Shown: positions 1 through 8,280, numbered from the stretch's first letter. The stretch: 64,000 nucleotides of DNA from Ilyomonas sp965199845 (GCA_965199845.1 CBDATZ010000042.1:62001-126000), one strand, 5' to 3'. Notes: a model not told the origin generated them from the sequence alone. Translations and numbers: made by a program.

Positions 1-23
1 GTTGCTATAAATTAGCAACAGGA

Positions 24-335
24 ATGAAAGAGAACAGCAGCGGTATCAAGCGCCGCAAGTACGATGCTTCGTTTAAGGAAGAGGTGTTACAAATGATCAG
101 CAACGGTCGCCCGGTGAGCGAGGTTGCCCGCAGCTTAGGCATTGGTGAGAACATTATCTACCGGTGGAGAAGCCGCAGTCACAACAGCAGCCAGGGACAG
201 CCAAATACAGTTGGTAAGGAGAACAGCCCTGCTGCGGGTGAAGATCAACTTTCCTTACTCAAACGGATCAAAGAGTTGGAGCAGGAGCGTGATATTTTAA
301 AAAAAGCCTTGCTCATTTTCAGCCGTCAGACCTGA
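24..335 (+). CDS. IS3-family transposase OrfA (helix-turn-helix subunit)
   Basis: A 103-residue protein with a helix-turn-helix of the Tnp_1/IS911 OrfA type at about residues 13-50 (RPVSEVARSLGIGENIIYRW), followed by a probable leucine-zipper region at about 75-98 (LLKRIKELEQERDILKKAL). OrfA binds the IS ends and, joined to OrfB by frameshifting, forms the active transposase. Near its 3' end is a run of seven A followed by G (299-306), the classic IS3-family slippery sequence. The -1 frame is open from there to orfB without a stop, so an OrfAB fusion can be made. Length is normal for the family. Confidence 0.93.
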   Translation: MKENSSGIKRRKYDASFKEEVLQMISNGRPVSEVARSLGIGENIIYRWRSRSHNSSQGQPNTVGKENSPAAGEDQLSLLKRIKELEQERDILKKALLIFSRQT

Positions 336-385
336 GGGAGCGCTACCGGTTTATTGAGACACAAGCGGGGCAATACAAGGCACAG

Positions 386-1219
386 ATGCTATGCCGGGTG
401 CTTCAGGTAAGCCGCAGCGCTTACTACGACTGGAAGCAGCAGAAAAGAAGCCGCCTTGCTGACCAAAAGAAAAAAGAAATGGAAGAGCATATTGTTGATA
501 TTTTTCAGGAGCACCGCAGGCGCTATGGTGCGCGCAGGATAGTGGCGGAACTGAAAGCAGCAGAGGTAAAGACAAGCCGGTACAAAGTTCGTAAAGTGCT
601 GACAGAGCACGGCTTGAAAGCGATCCAGCCCCGCAGCTTTGTGCCCCGTACAACTGACAGCCGTCATCCTTACCCCATTAGCCCCAACCTGCTTTTGGAA
701 AGAGAGGCGCCGCAAAAGCCCGGTGAAGTCTGGGTGGGAGACATCACTTATATCCCGCTGGCAGGTGGCGGCTTTCTTTACCTGGCAGTCTGGATGGATT
801 TGTATTCCCGCAGAATTACCGGCTGGCAGTTAGACAGTCACATGAAAGAAGCGCTGGTGGTAACAGCTTTCAAAAAAGCACTGATGAGCCGCCGCAGCGA
901 TGCAAAAGGATTGATGGTTCATACTGATCGCGGCGGTCAGTATGCAGGCAACGGGTTCCGGGAACTGATTGCATCGGGGCAGATGTTGCAGAGCATGAGC
1001 CGGTCAGATAACCCCTACGATAATGCCTTTATGGAGTCCTGCTTCAGCCGTTTCAAAACAGAACTGTTGCAGGATGGTGCTTTCGACGATCTGCAGGATG
1101 CCCACACAGAAATCTTTGAGTACATAGAGATGTATTACAACACAAAACGAAGGCACTCATCTCTCGGTTATCAATGCCCCAATGACTTTGAAAAAAACTA
1201 CTATTTTTACAAAACCTAA
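386..1219 (+). CDS. IS3-family transposase OrfB (DDE integrase)
   Basis: A 277-residue catalytic subunit with a helix-turn-helix/HTH_21 region (about residues 30-85) and an rve integrase core (about 110-270). The DDE residues are visible as D in the WVGDIT motif, D in HTDRGG, and E in NAFMESCF. The C-terminal YNTKRRHSSLGY signature is typical of the IS3 family. The reading frame stays open upstream of this ATG back to the A7G slippery site at 299-306 (encoding KKSLAHFQPSD...), so the functional product is probably the OrfAB fusion from -1 frameshifting. No damage is seen. Confidence 0.95.
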   Translation: MLCRVLQVSRSAYYDWKQQKRSRLADQKKKEMEEHIVDIFQEHRRRYGARRIVAELKAAEVKTSRYKVRKVLTEHGLKAIQPRSFVPRTTDSRHPYPISPNLLLEREAPQKPGEVWVGDITYIPLAGGGFLYLAVWMDLYSRRITGWQLDSHMKEALVVTAFKKALMSRRSDAKGLMVHTDRGGQYAGNGFRELIASGQMLQSMSRSDNPYDNAFMESCFSRFKTELLQDGAFDDLQDAHTEIFEYIEMYYNTKRRHSSLGYQCPNDFEKNYYFYKT

Positions 1220-1256
1220 GCAACTTCTCTGTCCGGCAAAATCGACACACCTCACA

Positions 1257-1340
1257 CGACACTCTTTTATGTTCAAGCGACACTCTTTTAGAGTCTCGCG
1301 CCACTCTCTAAGAGTGTCGTGACACTCTTTTATGTTCAAA
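1257..1340. repeat. Short direct and inverted repeats after the IS right end
   Basis: The 19-base unit GACACTCTTTTATGTTCAA occurs at 1258-1276 and again at 1321-1339. A partial third copy (CGACACTCTTTTAGAG) begins at 1278. The segment 1310-1329 is a near-perfect hairpin (AAGAGTGTC, two bases, GACACTCTT). The block begins within a few bases of the proposed IS end. It could be a terminator or repeat element, or be related to the insertion target. Function unknown. Confidence 0.6.
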
Positions 1341-1349
1341 CAACATCTT

Positions 1350-1481
1350 CGGAAGGTCAATTATTTATAAAGCGTACAAGAGTGATTCTTTTTTCTCTTT
1401 ACTTAAAAGAGAAAAACAACAAATCTTCGATTGCAAGGATGCTTAATCGGAGTTGCAGCAGCTCGTAACATAAACATTTAT
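1350..1481 (-). repeat. Dispersed intergenic repeat, copy E
   Basis: This stretch matches 46258-46405 along most of its length. Both share GCGTACAAGAGTGATTC, a TTTTCTCTTT...AAAAGAGAAAA hairpin, ACAACAAATCTT, and a shared tail that reads, in reverse complement, as ATGTTAC...CTCCGATT. The tail is the core of a family also seen at 16269-16353, 29377-29504, 38968-39052 and 48921-48998. Between the IS and the next gene (1255-1615) I see only this element and the short repeats before it; no gene or RNA was recognised. Confidence 0.75.
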
Positions 1482-1615
1482 TTGCAACACGAACGTGTGA
1501 TATGATATGAATAGCTGAAACGGAAATGATAAACGCTTTTGTTCGTCATAATTTCATAATCCGAAATAATGAATCACAAATCAAAAATCCATTTATTATT
1601 GCTGAAAGAATCAAT

Positions 1616-2155
1616 ATGTATAAATCGGTAACTGTTTTTTGTGGTTCGCAATATGGCAATAATCCTTTGTTTAAAGAAGAGGCAGAAGCATTGGGAAAGA
1701 TACTTTCAGAAAATAATATTGAACTGATTTATGGCGGCGGAAACAGTGGTTTGATGGGCGTAATAGCGAACACGATGCTGCAATTTGGTGGTAAAGTAAC
1801 CGGTATTATGCCGCAATTATTGATTCGAAGAGAAAAGGTACATACAGGTCTTACCACGTTGCACGAAGCCGAAGATATGCACTCCCGCAAGAAGCTGTTA
1901 TACAGTTTGGCTGAAGCGGCAATTGTGCTTCCCGGTGGTATTGGTACCCTGGACGAAATGTTTGAAATTGTTACCTGGAATAATTTGTCTATTCACAACA
2001 AAAAAATAATCCTGCTGAATACAGCAGGATTTTATAATCATTTATTAAACCATCTGCAATATATGCAGGACGAAGGTTTTTTGTATAACAACTGGCGCCA
2101 GATGGTTACAGTATGCGAGCACTCTGATAATGTGATTCGCGCTCTGCACTCTTAG
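1616..2155 (+). CDS. LOG-family protein (nucleotide 5'-monophosphate phosphoribohydrolase-like)
   Basis: A 179-residue protein of the LOG/'lysine decarboxylase-like' family (TIGR00730). Known members cleave the N-glycosidic bond of nucleoside 5'-monophosphates, in plants and some bacteria cytokinin riboside monophosphates. Rossmann-like signatures are visible: YGGGNSGLMG at residues 39-48, MHSRKK at 88-93 and the hallmark PGGIGTLDE at 106-114. The ATG at 1616 was chosen because homology begins at MYKSVTVFCGSQYG; the ORF stays open upstream to 1526 with no family similarity. The last 50 bases overlap the end of the convergent outer-membrane protein gene. The substrate in this organism is unknown. 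Confidence 0.88.
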   Translation: MYKSVTVFCGSQYGNNPLFKEEAEALGKILSENNIELIYGGGNSGLMGVIANTMLQFGGKVTGIMPQLLIRREKVHTGLTTLHEAEDMHSRKKLLYSLAEAAIVLPGGIGTLDEMFEIVTWNNLSIHNKKIILLNTAGFYNHLLNHLQYMQDEGFLYNNWRQMVTVCEHSDNVIRALHS

Positions 2156-2774
2156 AAGGCTTTAAATAAAAATTGAAACCGACGCGCACAATCGGGTTGG
2201 CTACCAACTGGCCTGCATCGTTTTCGCCGACATAAGGAGAATATGGATTCTTTAAAAGATCAAGTCCAACCATAATATAATAACTGCCCATGCCCACTTC
2301 GCGTTGCGTGTAGCCAATACCGGCAATTAAACTGGATGCGTTTACCGTTTGCCGGTACGTAATGTTGCCATCTTTTACTGTTACTTTTGTCCAGTTCTCT
2401 TCAAACTGACCTTGTACAAATAAAAAGTTGATGGGATAAACTCTTACGAAAGGTCCGCCGCCATAATTCCATTGTCTCAGTTTTGTACTGGTTGGATTAT
2501 AAAATGTATTAGCAGCAACAGACGTATAAATTATATTGAGACCAATACCGGCATCGAGCCATTTTGCAATGGAATAACCAATTTCAGGACTTAAACCAAA
2601 ACTAAACTGACCAAAACCACCGCCGAGACTGGCGCCGCCACCAATAAAAATATTTTCCTGCCTGAAGCCGCCTTTCAGTTCTCCGTAGTCGTTATTTTTT
2701 TCTTCATTATCCCGCTGTGCAAACGAGTGTGCGCAGAAGCCGCAAGTGAACAAGAGAATCCAAATCTTTTTCAT
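2106..2774 (-). CDS. Putative outer-membrane beta-barrel protein
   Basis: A 222-residue protein with a clear signal peptide (MKKIWILLFTCGFCAHSFAQ, cleavage expected after residue 19 or 20). The rest is glycine- and aromatic-rich with alternating hydrophobic residues, as in small outer-membrane barrels of Bacteroidota (about 8 strands, for example IFIGGGASLGGGFGQFSFGL and IVRVGFNFYL). The last aromatic strand is followed by a polar tail of about 19 residues, an unusual ending for a barrel. That tail is encoded in the 50 bp that overlap the convergent LOG gene, so it may have arisen by loss of an earlier stop. No specific function is recognisable. Confidence 0.8.
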   Translation of the reverse strand: MKKIWILLFTCGFCAHSFAQRDNEEKNNDYGELKGGFRQENIFIGGGASLGGGFGQFSFGLSPEIGYSIAKWLDAGIGLNIIYTSVAANTFYNPTSTKLRQWNYGGGPFVRVYPINFLFVQGQFEENWTKVTVKDGNITYRQTVNASSLIAGIGYTQREVGMGSYYIMVGLDLLKNPYSPYVGENDAGQLVANPIVRVGFNFYLKPSKSAERESHYQSARIL

Positions 2775-2804
2775 CGCATTTGTTTAATCAGCAAACATAA
2801 ACGC

Positions 2805-4226
2805 TTATACGGCGTCGAAAATTTTGCCTGCATTTAAAATATTGTTAGGATCGAACACTCGCTTTATTCCACGCATCAATTGGATGTTTGCATCTTCAAA
2901 CACAATATCCATATAGCTTTTCTGAATGAGTCCAATGCCATGTTCACCGCTAATTGTTCCGCCAAGACTATAAACGAGTTTAAATAAAGCACGCAAAGCA
3001 TTGTTCATATTATCATCGCCAAAACTATTTGCCGTACCTTCTTTTTTAATACGAACATGCAAATTGCCATCGCCGGCATGACCATAACAAACCGCTTTAA
3101 AATTAAATTGTCTGCCCAATTCCTTTACACCACGAATGAGTTTGGGCAATTCGGCTCGTGGCACAACGGTATCTTCTTCAATGGTGTAACCCGCCATTTT
3201 TACAAACTCTGCCGTGCGGCGGCGAAGCTTCCAAAGCTCGGCTTTCTGCTGCGCGTCATCAGCAAAGAACATATCACCGGCGTCATAATCGGCAAGTAAG
3301 TTGGCAATGGCTTCCATTTCGCTCATCAGTTGATCCATATTATTACCATCGACTTCAACAATCAGGTGTGCGGCAATATCATCGTTCACTGGAACCAAGT
3401 GGCTGTCAACCATTTCGCTTACAATCTTCAACGCATCTATTTCAACCAGTTCCAAAGCACTTGGATTAAAGCCCGCGCGAAAGATGGCACTTACGGCTTC
3501 GCTGGCTTTTTCTAACGAAGCAAAAGGAACCAGCATCAATAAATCGTGCGCCGGGTGAGGAATGAGTTTTAAAACTATTTTGGTAACAATGCCAAGCGTT
3601 CCTTCGCTGCCAACCATCAATTGGGTTAGATTATAACCTGTTGAATTTTTAAGAACATTCGCGCCTGTCCAAATGATTTCGCCGGAGGGAAGAACCACTT
3701 CTAAATTCAATACATAATCTTTTACCACACCGTATTTCACCGCTTTCGGTCCGCCACTGTTTTCGGCAATATTACCACCAATAAAACAGGAGCCGCGGCT
3801 GCTTGGATCGGGCGGATAAAACAAACCTTTTTCCTTCACTGCATTTTGCAAAACTTCTGTAATGACGCCCGGTTCAGTAATCACTTGTCCATTACGTTCA
3901 TCAATTTTTAAAATCGAATTAAAGCGTTCCATCGAAATCAATACGCCGCCTTTATGAGGCAAAGCGCCGCCACTTAAACCGGTGCCACCACCGCGTGGTG
4001 TAACAGGAATCAGGTATTCGTTGCACATCTTCATCACTTCGCTGATCTCTTCTGTTGTGCGCGGTTTTATTACCACTTCGGGTAAATAGGTTAGATGTTC
4101 CGTTTCATCGTGACTGTAGTTGTGCAGGCTTTCTTCATCGGCAAAAACATATTGCTCTCCCACAATTTCTTTTAATTGCTGCACATGTTCTTCGGTGATG
4201 ATGCCTTGCTGCAAAACCGTATTCAT
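2805..4226 (-). CDS. FAD-linked oxidase, GlcD/D-lactate dehydrogenase type
   Basis: A 473-residue flavoprotein of the FAD-binding PCMH (FAD_binding_4) plus FAD-oxidase C family, which oxidises 2-hydroxyacids such as D-lactate or glycolate. The N-terminal FAD domain carries VTPRGGGTGLSGGALP (near residue 80) and FIGGNIAENSGGPKAVKYG. The C-terminal domain holds CYGHAGDGNLHVRI and GTISGEHGIGLIQK, conserved in GlcD and D-lactate dehydrogenases. The start at 4226 (MNTVLQQGIITEEHV) is preferred to the upstream one at 4295 because the extra 23 residues have no family character. No glcE or glcF partner lies next to it, so it probably works as a single-subunit enzyme. Confidence 0.9.
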   Translation of the reverse strand: MNTVLQQGIITEEHVQQLKEIVGEQYVFADEESLHNYSHDETEHLTYLPEVVIKPRTTEEISEVMKMCNEYLIPVTPRGGGTGLSGGALPHKGGVLISMERFNSILKIDERNGQVITEPGVITEVLQNAVKEKGLFYPPDPSSRGSCFIGGNIAENSGGPKAVKYGVVKDYVLNLEVVLPSGEIIWTGANVLKNSTGYNLTQLMVGSEGTLGIVTKIVLKLIPHPAHDLLMLVPFASLEKASEAVSAIFRAGFNPSALELVEIDALKIVSEMVDSHLVPVNDDIAAHLIVEVDGNNMDQLMSEMEAIANLLADYDAGDMFFADDAQQKAELWKLRRRTAEFVKMAGYTIEEDTVVPRAELPKLIRGVKELGRQFNFKAVCYGHAGDGNLHVRIKKEGTANSFGDDNMNNALRALFKLVYSLGGTISGEHGIGLIQKSYMDIVFEDANIQLMRGIKRVFDPNNILNAGKIFDAV

Positions 4227-4335
4227 CAAGTATAAAATTTCTTCAAAAGTAAATGAAATGAAGATGCAGAAAGACTTTGCTGAATCTCTTAACAACCTTC
4301 ACAGATTATAAGCGGTTTTAAAAAACGTAAGCCTT

Positions 4336-4343
4336 TACATTTG
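4336..4343 (+). promoter_or_regulatory. Candidate -7 box TACATTTG
   Basis: TACATTTG matches the Bacteroidota -7 consensus TAnnTTTG, 25 bases before the ATG of the SnoaL-like gene. No clear -33 TTG is present at the usual 19-base spacing, so this is a weak call. Confidence 0.35.
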
Positions 4344-4368
4344 CAGATTTATTAATTACCTGTGGCGT

Positions 4369-4767
4369 ATGGAGTTTGATATTTTAACCATTGCAAAAAA
4401 TTATCTGAAGGCATTGAAGGCCGGTAAAACCGGTAAGGAACTGGCTATCTTTTTTCATCCGGATATTATACAAATTGAATTGCCGAACCGCTTAAATACA
4501 AAAGGTGTTACGAGCCATTTTCACCAGGTTATAGAACGTGCCGAAAAGAGTAAAAGGCTTTTGAAAATGCAAAACTATGAAATAGAAAATGCTATGGTTA
4601 ATGATGATGTTGTTGCACTGCAAATTAAGTGGACGGGCGTAATGGCTGTAGCTATTGGTACACTTGGATCGGGAAAATCTATGAACGGCTATTTTGCTAT
4701 GTTTCTTCAGTTTAAGAACGGACAAATTATAAAACAAACGAGCTACAATTGTTTTGATGATTTTTAA
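4369..4767 (+). CDS. SnoaL-like / NTF2-fold protein
   Basis: A 132-residue protein with the pattern of the NTF2-like superfamily: N-terminal helix (ILTIAKNYLKALKAG), FFHPDIIQIELPN, and a C-terminal strand pair ending YFAMFLQFKNGQIIKQTSYNCFDDF. Family members are small ketosteroid-isomerase-like enzymes or ligand-binding proteins; the sequence does not show which. It stands alone, with a TAnnTTTG box upstream and no signal peptide. Length is normal for the fold. Confidence 0.75.
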   Translation: MEFDILTIAKNYLKALKAGKTGKELAIFFHPDIIQIELPNRLNTKGVTSHFHQVIERAEKSKRLLKMQNYEIENAMVNDDVVALQIKWTGVMAVAIGTLGSGKSMNGYFAMFLQFKNGQIIKQTSYNCFDDF

Positions 4768-4922
4768 AGTCATTCTCAATTTAATGTAATCCAATACCAT
4801 ACATTTCTTTTCATTTGCCGAACCATTTCTTGTCTTAAACGAAATCCTGATTGATATTTTGCAAAACTGAGTTACTTAGTTTTCAAATTCTTTACTTTAC
4901 ATATCATTTTCAACGGTTTGCC

Positions 4923-6305
4923 ATGAAGCTAATTTGTTATTTTCTTTTTTGCGCCTGTTTCTGTGCTATGTCTTTGTTATCTGCTGCGCAAAACAACGCA
5001 GTCGGCTGGACGAGTTTATTTGATGGTAAAACACTCAGCGGCTGGAAGAAAGTTGCCGGTACAGCCGATTATAAAATTGACAACGGAATTATTGTAGGAA
5101 CGACGGTTGTTTCATCACCCAATACATTTTTAATCTCCGATAAAGAGTATGCAGATTTTGTGTTAGAACTTGAAGTAAAAATAGAAGATACAACGTCCAA
5201 TTCAGGCATCCAATTCAGAAGTCATTACGATCCTGCCGGGCATGAAGGCAAAGGAAAAGTGTACGGTTATCAATATGAATTAGATCCTTCTTCGCGCAAA
5301 TGGACGGCTGGTATTTATGATGAAGGCCGCCGCGATTGGTTGTATCCGTTATCGCTTCACGCGGCTGCACAAAATGCGTTTAAACTAAACGATTGGAACA
5401 AAATAAAGATTGAATGTATTGGCAACGAAACCAGAACCTGGATTAATAATGTGCCGGCGGCTTATATGGTTGATACGATGGATAAAAGCGGCGTAATTGC
5501 TTTGCAGGTTCATAGTATTGGCGATAACGAAAAGCTGGCAGGAGAGAAAATTTACTGGAAAAATATCCGCATCAAAACAAATCATATTACACCGTCTTCT
5601 TTTCCCAAAGATGTGTATGTATTGAATAATATTCCAAATAATTTAAGCAGCTATGAGCAGCAAAGCGGCTGGAAATTATTGTTTGATGGCAAAGACAGCA
5701 AAGGCTGGCGCGGCGCTTATAAAGATTCGTTTCCGACAGGCGAATGGGTGATAAAAAATGGTACGATTACCGTGCTTTCTTCGGAAGGAAAAGAAGGCGG
5801 CAATGCCGGTGATATTGTTACACTCGATCAATACAGCGCCTTTGATTTATCGTTTGATTTTAAACTCACGCCCGGCGCAAACAGCGGTGTAAAATATTTT
5901 GTAACGCTGTCTGAAAACAATACCGGTTCTGCCATTGGTTTAGAATACCAGGCGCTTGATGATTCGCTTCATCCGGATGCGAAACTTGGCAGAGATGGCG
6001 ACAGAACATTAGCTTCATTGTATGATCTCATCAAAGCAAAAAAAGAAAAACGATTTATTCATCAGCCAGGCGAATGGAATACCGGCAGAGTTATCGTATA
6101 TCCAAACAATCATGTCGAGCATTATTTGAATGGAATTAAAGTGTTGGAGTACGATCGTGGTTCCAAAGAATACAAAGACCTTGTTGCCATCAGCAAGTAT
6201 AATGTATGGCCAAACTTTGGCGAAGCCAAACAAGGTCATATTCTATTGCAGGATCATGGTAATGAAGTCAGCTTCCGCAGCATCAAAATAAAAGAACTGA
6301 AGTAA
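4923..6305 (+). CDS. Secreted protein with two DUF1080 (3-keto-disaccharide hydrolase) domains
   Basis: A 460-residue exported protein starting at ATG 4923, whose N-terminus (MKLICYFLFCACFCAMSLLSAAQ) is a signal peptide; the upstream extension to 4851 is not needed. Two concanavalin-like DUF1080 domains follow, each opening with the family signature: GWTSLFDGKTLSGWKK (about residues 28-43) and GWKLLFDGKDSKGW (near 250). Each also carries a DFVLELEVKI / DLSFDFKLTP strand and a 'NSGIQFRSHY' / 'NSGVKYFVTL' motif. DUF1080 proteins hydrolyse 3-keto-glycosides. The next gene encodes a secreted Gfo/Idh/MocA oxidoreductase, a frequent neighbour, supporting a joint role in 3-keto-sugar or glycoside breakdown in the periplasm. 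Confidence 0.88.
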   Translation: MKLICYFLFCACFCAMSLLSAAQNNAVGWTSLFDGKTLSGWKKVAGTADYKIDNGIIVGTTVVSSPNTFLISDKEYADFVLELEVKIEDTTSNSGIQFRSHYDPAGHEGKGKVYGYQYELDPSSRKWTAGIYDEGRRDWLYPLSLHAAAQNAFKLNDWNKIKIECIGNETRTWINNVPAAYMVDTMDKSGVIALQVHSIGDNEKLAGEKIYWKNIRIKTNHITPSSFPKDVYVLNNIPNNLSSYEQQSGWKLLFDGKDSKGWRGAYKDSFPTGEWVIKNGTITVLSSEGKEGGNAGDIVTLDQYSAFDLSFDFKLTPGANSGVKYFVTLSENNTGSAIGLEYQALDDSLHPDAKLGRDGDRTLASLYDLIKAKKEKRFIHQPGEWNTGRVIVYPNNHVEHYLNGIKVLEYDRGSKEYKDLVAISKYNVWPNFGEAKQGHILLQDHGNEVSFRSIKIKELK

Positions 6306-6441
6306 GAATTATGAGTTATGAATGATGATCTATGAATTGTATCTCTGCTCTTTATATTCATTATTCACTAATCACACATAGGTTTCAGCTTTTATCAATC
6401 ATAATTCATCAATCATCATTCATCAATCATAATTATCTCTC
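6306..6441. repeat. Inverted short-word array between DUF1080 and oxidoreductase genes
   Basis: The left part (from AATTATGAGTTATGAATG at 6306) is built of ATGAAT/TTATGA words. The right part (about 6399-6435) is its approximate reverse complement (ATCATAATTCATCAATCATC and so on). Together they can fold into a long imperfect hairpin. It resembles other word arrays at 15062-15114, 16128-16518 and 22080-22190. It sits inside the probable operon and could modulate mRNA stability; function unknown. Confidence 0.6.
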
Positions 6442-7755
6442 ATGCTTCGCCGTCAATTCATCAAAAACACATCACTGGCTGCTACCGGTGTCAGCATTTT
6501 AAACTTTCCCATCTTTGGCAAAAACGCACCCAGCAATAAAGTAGTGTTAGCGGTATCGGGCGTTAACAGCCGCGGTTCTTATTTAGCCAAATGTTTTTCG
6601 CAATTGCCCAACGTGGAGATTGCTTATATCTGCGATGTGGAAGAAAAAGCCGTTGCCAATGGTATGGATGCATTAAAAGATGCGCCCCGCAAACCCAAGC
6701 TGGTAAAGGATATTCGTAAACTGGTTGAGCAAAATGATTTTGATGCACTCGTGATTGCCATGCCCGATCACTGGCACACACCGGCTGCTATATTGAGTGC
6801 ATCGCATGGCAAACATGTATATGTAGAAAAGCCTTGCGGTCAAAATCCTCACGAAGGCGAGTTGATTGTGCAGGCGATGAATAAGTATAATAAGCTTATT
6901 CAAATGGGAAACCAAAGACGTTCCATGCCAACGCTGATACAAGCTGCAAAAGAAGTGCATGAAGGCATTATTGGCAACGCTTATTTTGCAAAAGCCTGGT
7001 ATGCAAATAATCGCAAAACCATTGGTATTGGTAAAAAAATTCCGGTACCGTCAACGCTTGATTTTGATTTGTGGCAAGGTCCTGCACCTCGCAAAGATTA
7101 TGTAGATAATTTAGTGCATTACAACTGGCACTGGCGCTGGCATTGGGGTACAGGCGAAGCTTGTAACAATGGCACGCATGAAATAGATTGTTGCCGTTGG
7201 TTTTTGGGTGTTGATTATCCGACCAAAGTAACTTCTTCCGGGGGACGATATGCGTTTAAAGATGACTGGCAAACGCCTGATACACAAGTCGCAACTTTTG
7301 AGTTTGGTGATACTAAAGCAATAACCTGGGAAAGCCGGAGTTGCAATTTATACCCGGTAGAAGGCGCAGGCAGAGGTTTTATTATTTATGGTGATAAAGG
7401 AACGCTGGTGAATGATGGCGGCGGCGATTATAAAATTTATGATGCCGATAATAAATTAGTAAAAGAAATAAAAAGCGATACGAAAGCCGATTCGACCAAT
7501 ACGGTAAGCAGCACAGGCAATCTTGATTTTTTTCATTTTCATAATTTTGTTGATAGCATTCGCGGCGAAGCTACGCTTACTTCGCCCGTAAGCGAAGGCA
7601 GCAAAAGTGTATTGCTTTGTCATCTCGCTAACATTGCGCAACGTACCGGCGCGACTTTATATTGCGACCAGAAAGATGGTCATGTTCTACATAACGACGA
7701 TGCCATGAAACTTTGGAAAAGAGAATATGAAAACGGCTGGGAACCGAAAGTGTAA
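6442..7755 (+). CDS. Exported Gfo/Idh/MocA-family oxidoreductase
   Basis: A 437-residue NAD(P)-dependent oxidoreductase. The N-terminus has a twin-arginine-type leader (MLRRQFIKNTSLAATGVS), so the folded, cofactor-loaded enzyme is probably exported. A Rossmann domain follows (VVLAVSGVNSRGSYLAKCF; DALVIAMPDHWHTPAAI) with the family signature VEKPCGQNPHEGE at about residues 130-142, then a GFO_IDH_MocA C-terminal domain containing NGTHEIDCCRWFLGVDYP. Members act on sugars, inositols or keto-sugar intermediates. Position directly after the double-DUF1080 gene suggests 3-keto-glycoside formation or reduction. The substrate is not determinable from sequence. Confidence 0.9.
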   Translation: MLRRQFIKNTSLAATGVSILNFPIFGKNAPSNKVVLAVSGVNSRGSYLAKCFSQLPNVEIAYICDVEEKAVANGMDALKDAPRKPKLVKDIRKLVEQNDFDALVIAMPDHWHTPAAILSASHGKHVYVEKPCGQNPHEGELIVQAMNKYNKLIQMGNQRRSMPTLIQAAKEVHEGIIGNAYFAKAWYANNRKTIGIGKKIPVPSTLDFDLWQGPAPRKDYVDNLVHYNWHWRWHWGTGEACNNGTHEIDCCRWFLGVDYPTKVTSSGGRYAFKDDWQTPDTQVATFEFGDTKAITWESRSCNLYPVEGAGRGFIIYGDKGTLVNDGGGDYKIYDADNKLVKEIKSDTKADSTNTVSSTGNLDFFHFHNFVDSIRGEATLTSPVSEGSKSVLLCHLANIAQRTGATLYCDQKDGHVLHNDDAMKLWKREYENGWEPKV

Positions 7756-7899
7756 GAAGCTGTTTTAGAATTGTAAATCATGAGATATTACAGCTTAAGT
7801 TCTTTTATTCAGAACTAAGTTCTTAAACAACTTCTTATTGTATCAACATAAATAATGTTATTGTTTTGTTCTTTGCCGTAGCGATGAAAACAGATGTGG

Positions 7900-8121
7900 T
7901 TATAGAGAACTTTGGTTCTTTATAACCAGTTCGTGAACGGTTAATTTACCTACTTCCAAATCTTTAATTTTTGCTTTTCCTAAAGCCAGTTTACCAACGG
8001 CCAATTTGCCGATAGCCAGAGCGCCGACAACGAATGCGCCGAGAGCAAACGCACCAAATGCTACGGCACCTAAAGCCAGAACCGGTTTGCGTTTGTGTGG
8101 ACGGAATGGATAATGTTTCAT
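7900..8121 (-). CDS. Small pentad-repeat protein (possible beta-solenoid)
   Basis: A 73-residue protein made almost wholly of five-residue units after a basic N-terminus (MKHYPFRPHKRKP): LALGA, VAFGA, FALGA, FVVGA, LAIGK, LAVGK, LALGK, AKIKD, LEVGK, LTVHE, LVIKN. The strict period of five with a central L/I/V and a following G resembles pentapeptide-repeat beta-helices, though the canonical A(D/N)LXX is not followed. The hydrophobic first half could instead insert in a membrane. Similar short proteins are known to me only as hypotheticals. It is a single gene ahead of a strong hairpin at 8229-8257. No function is assigned. Confidence 0.7.
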   Translation of the reverse strand: MKHYPFRPHKRKPVLALGAVAFGAFALGAFVVGALAIGKLAVGKLALGKAKIKDLEVGKLTVHELVIKNQSSL

Positions 8122-8228
8122 GAGTTTTCTTTTTGTATTGTATTTCTTCTCAATCTTTGTTCCGAATGTTGTATGAAGTTAAGAGCGAATAACAAAAAAA
8201 ATATTTAAATATAAAGTTTCTATAAACG

Positions 8229-8257
8229 AAAAGCCCTCTTTTCAAAAGAGGGCTTTT
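8229..8257. terminator. Rho-independent-type hairpin
   Basis: Arms AAAGCCCTCTTTT and AAAAGAGGGCTTT flank a one-base loop, giving a GC-rich stem followed by T residues on either strand. It lies after the stop of the minus-strand FMN reductase gene and before the start of the pentad-repeat gene, so it most likely ends the marR-yceI-reductase transcript. Confidence 0.85.
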
Positions 8258-8280
8258 ACTTACTCACACATCCACGCTTT

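Larger units (their letters stand above)
1..1254 (+). mobile_element. IS3-family insertion sequence, left end cut by window
   Basis: Two consecutive ORFs, a helix-turn-helix OrfA and a DDE-integrase OrfB, in the order and relative -1 frame typical of IS3-family elements. The left terminus is not visible: the window opens with a short palindrome (arms GTTGCT and AGCAAC, 1-19) just before orfA. The right end is placed near 1254 (CCTCA after the orfB stop) only by analogy with TG...CA-type termini; it cannot be confirmed without the left inverted repeat. Both genes are intact, so the copy may be active. This is the only transposase seen in the window. Confidence 0.8.

Noticed and set aside
351..715. 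Leftward reading frames inside the IS transposase gene
   Set aside because: They are antisense to a clearly conserved DDE integrase and show no protein features.
1257..1340. Possible CRISPR-like array
   Set aside because: Only two full repeat copies with unequal spacing and internal palindromes, no cas genes anywhere in the window.
1053..1360. Leftward frames with repeated LNIKECR-like peptides
   Set aside because: The peptide repetition is simply the translation of the DNA repeats at 1257-1340 and of the orfB tail.
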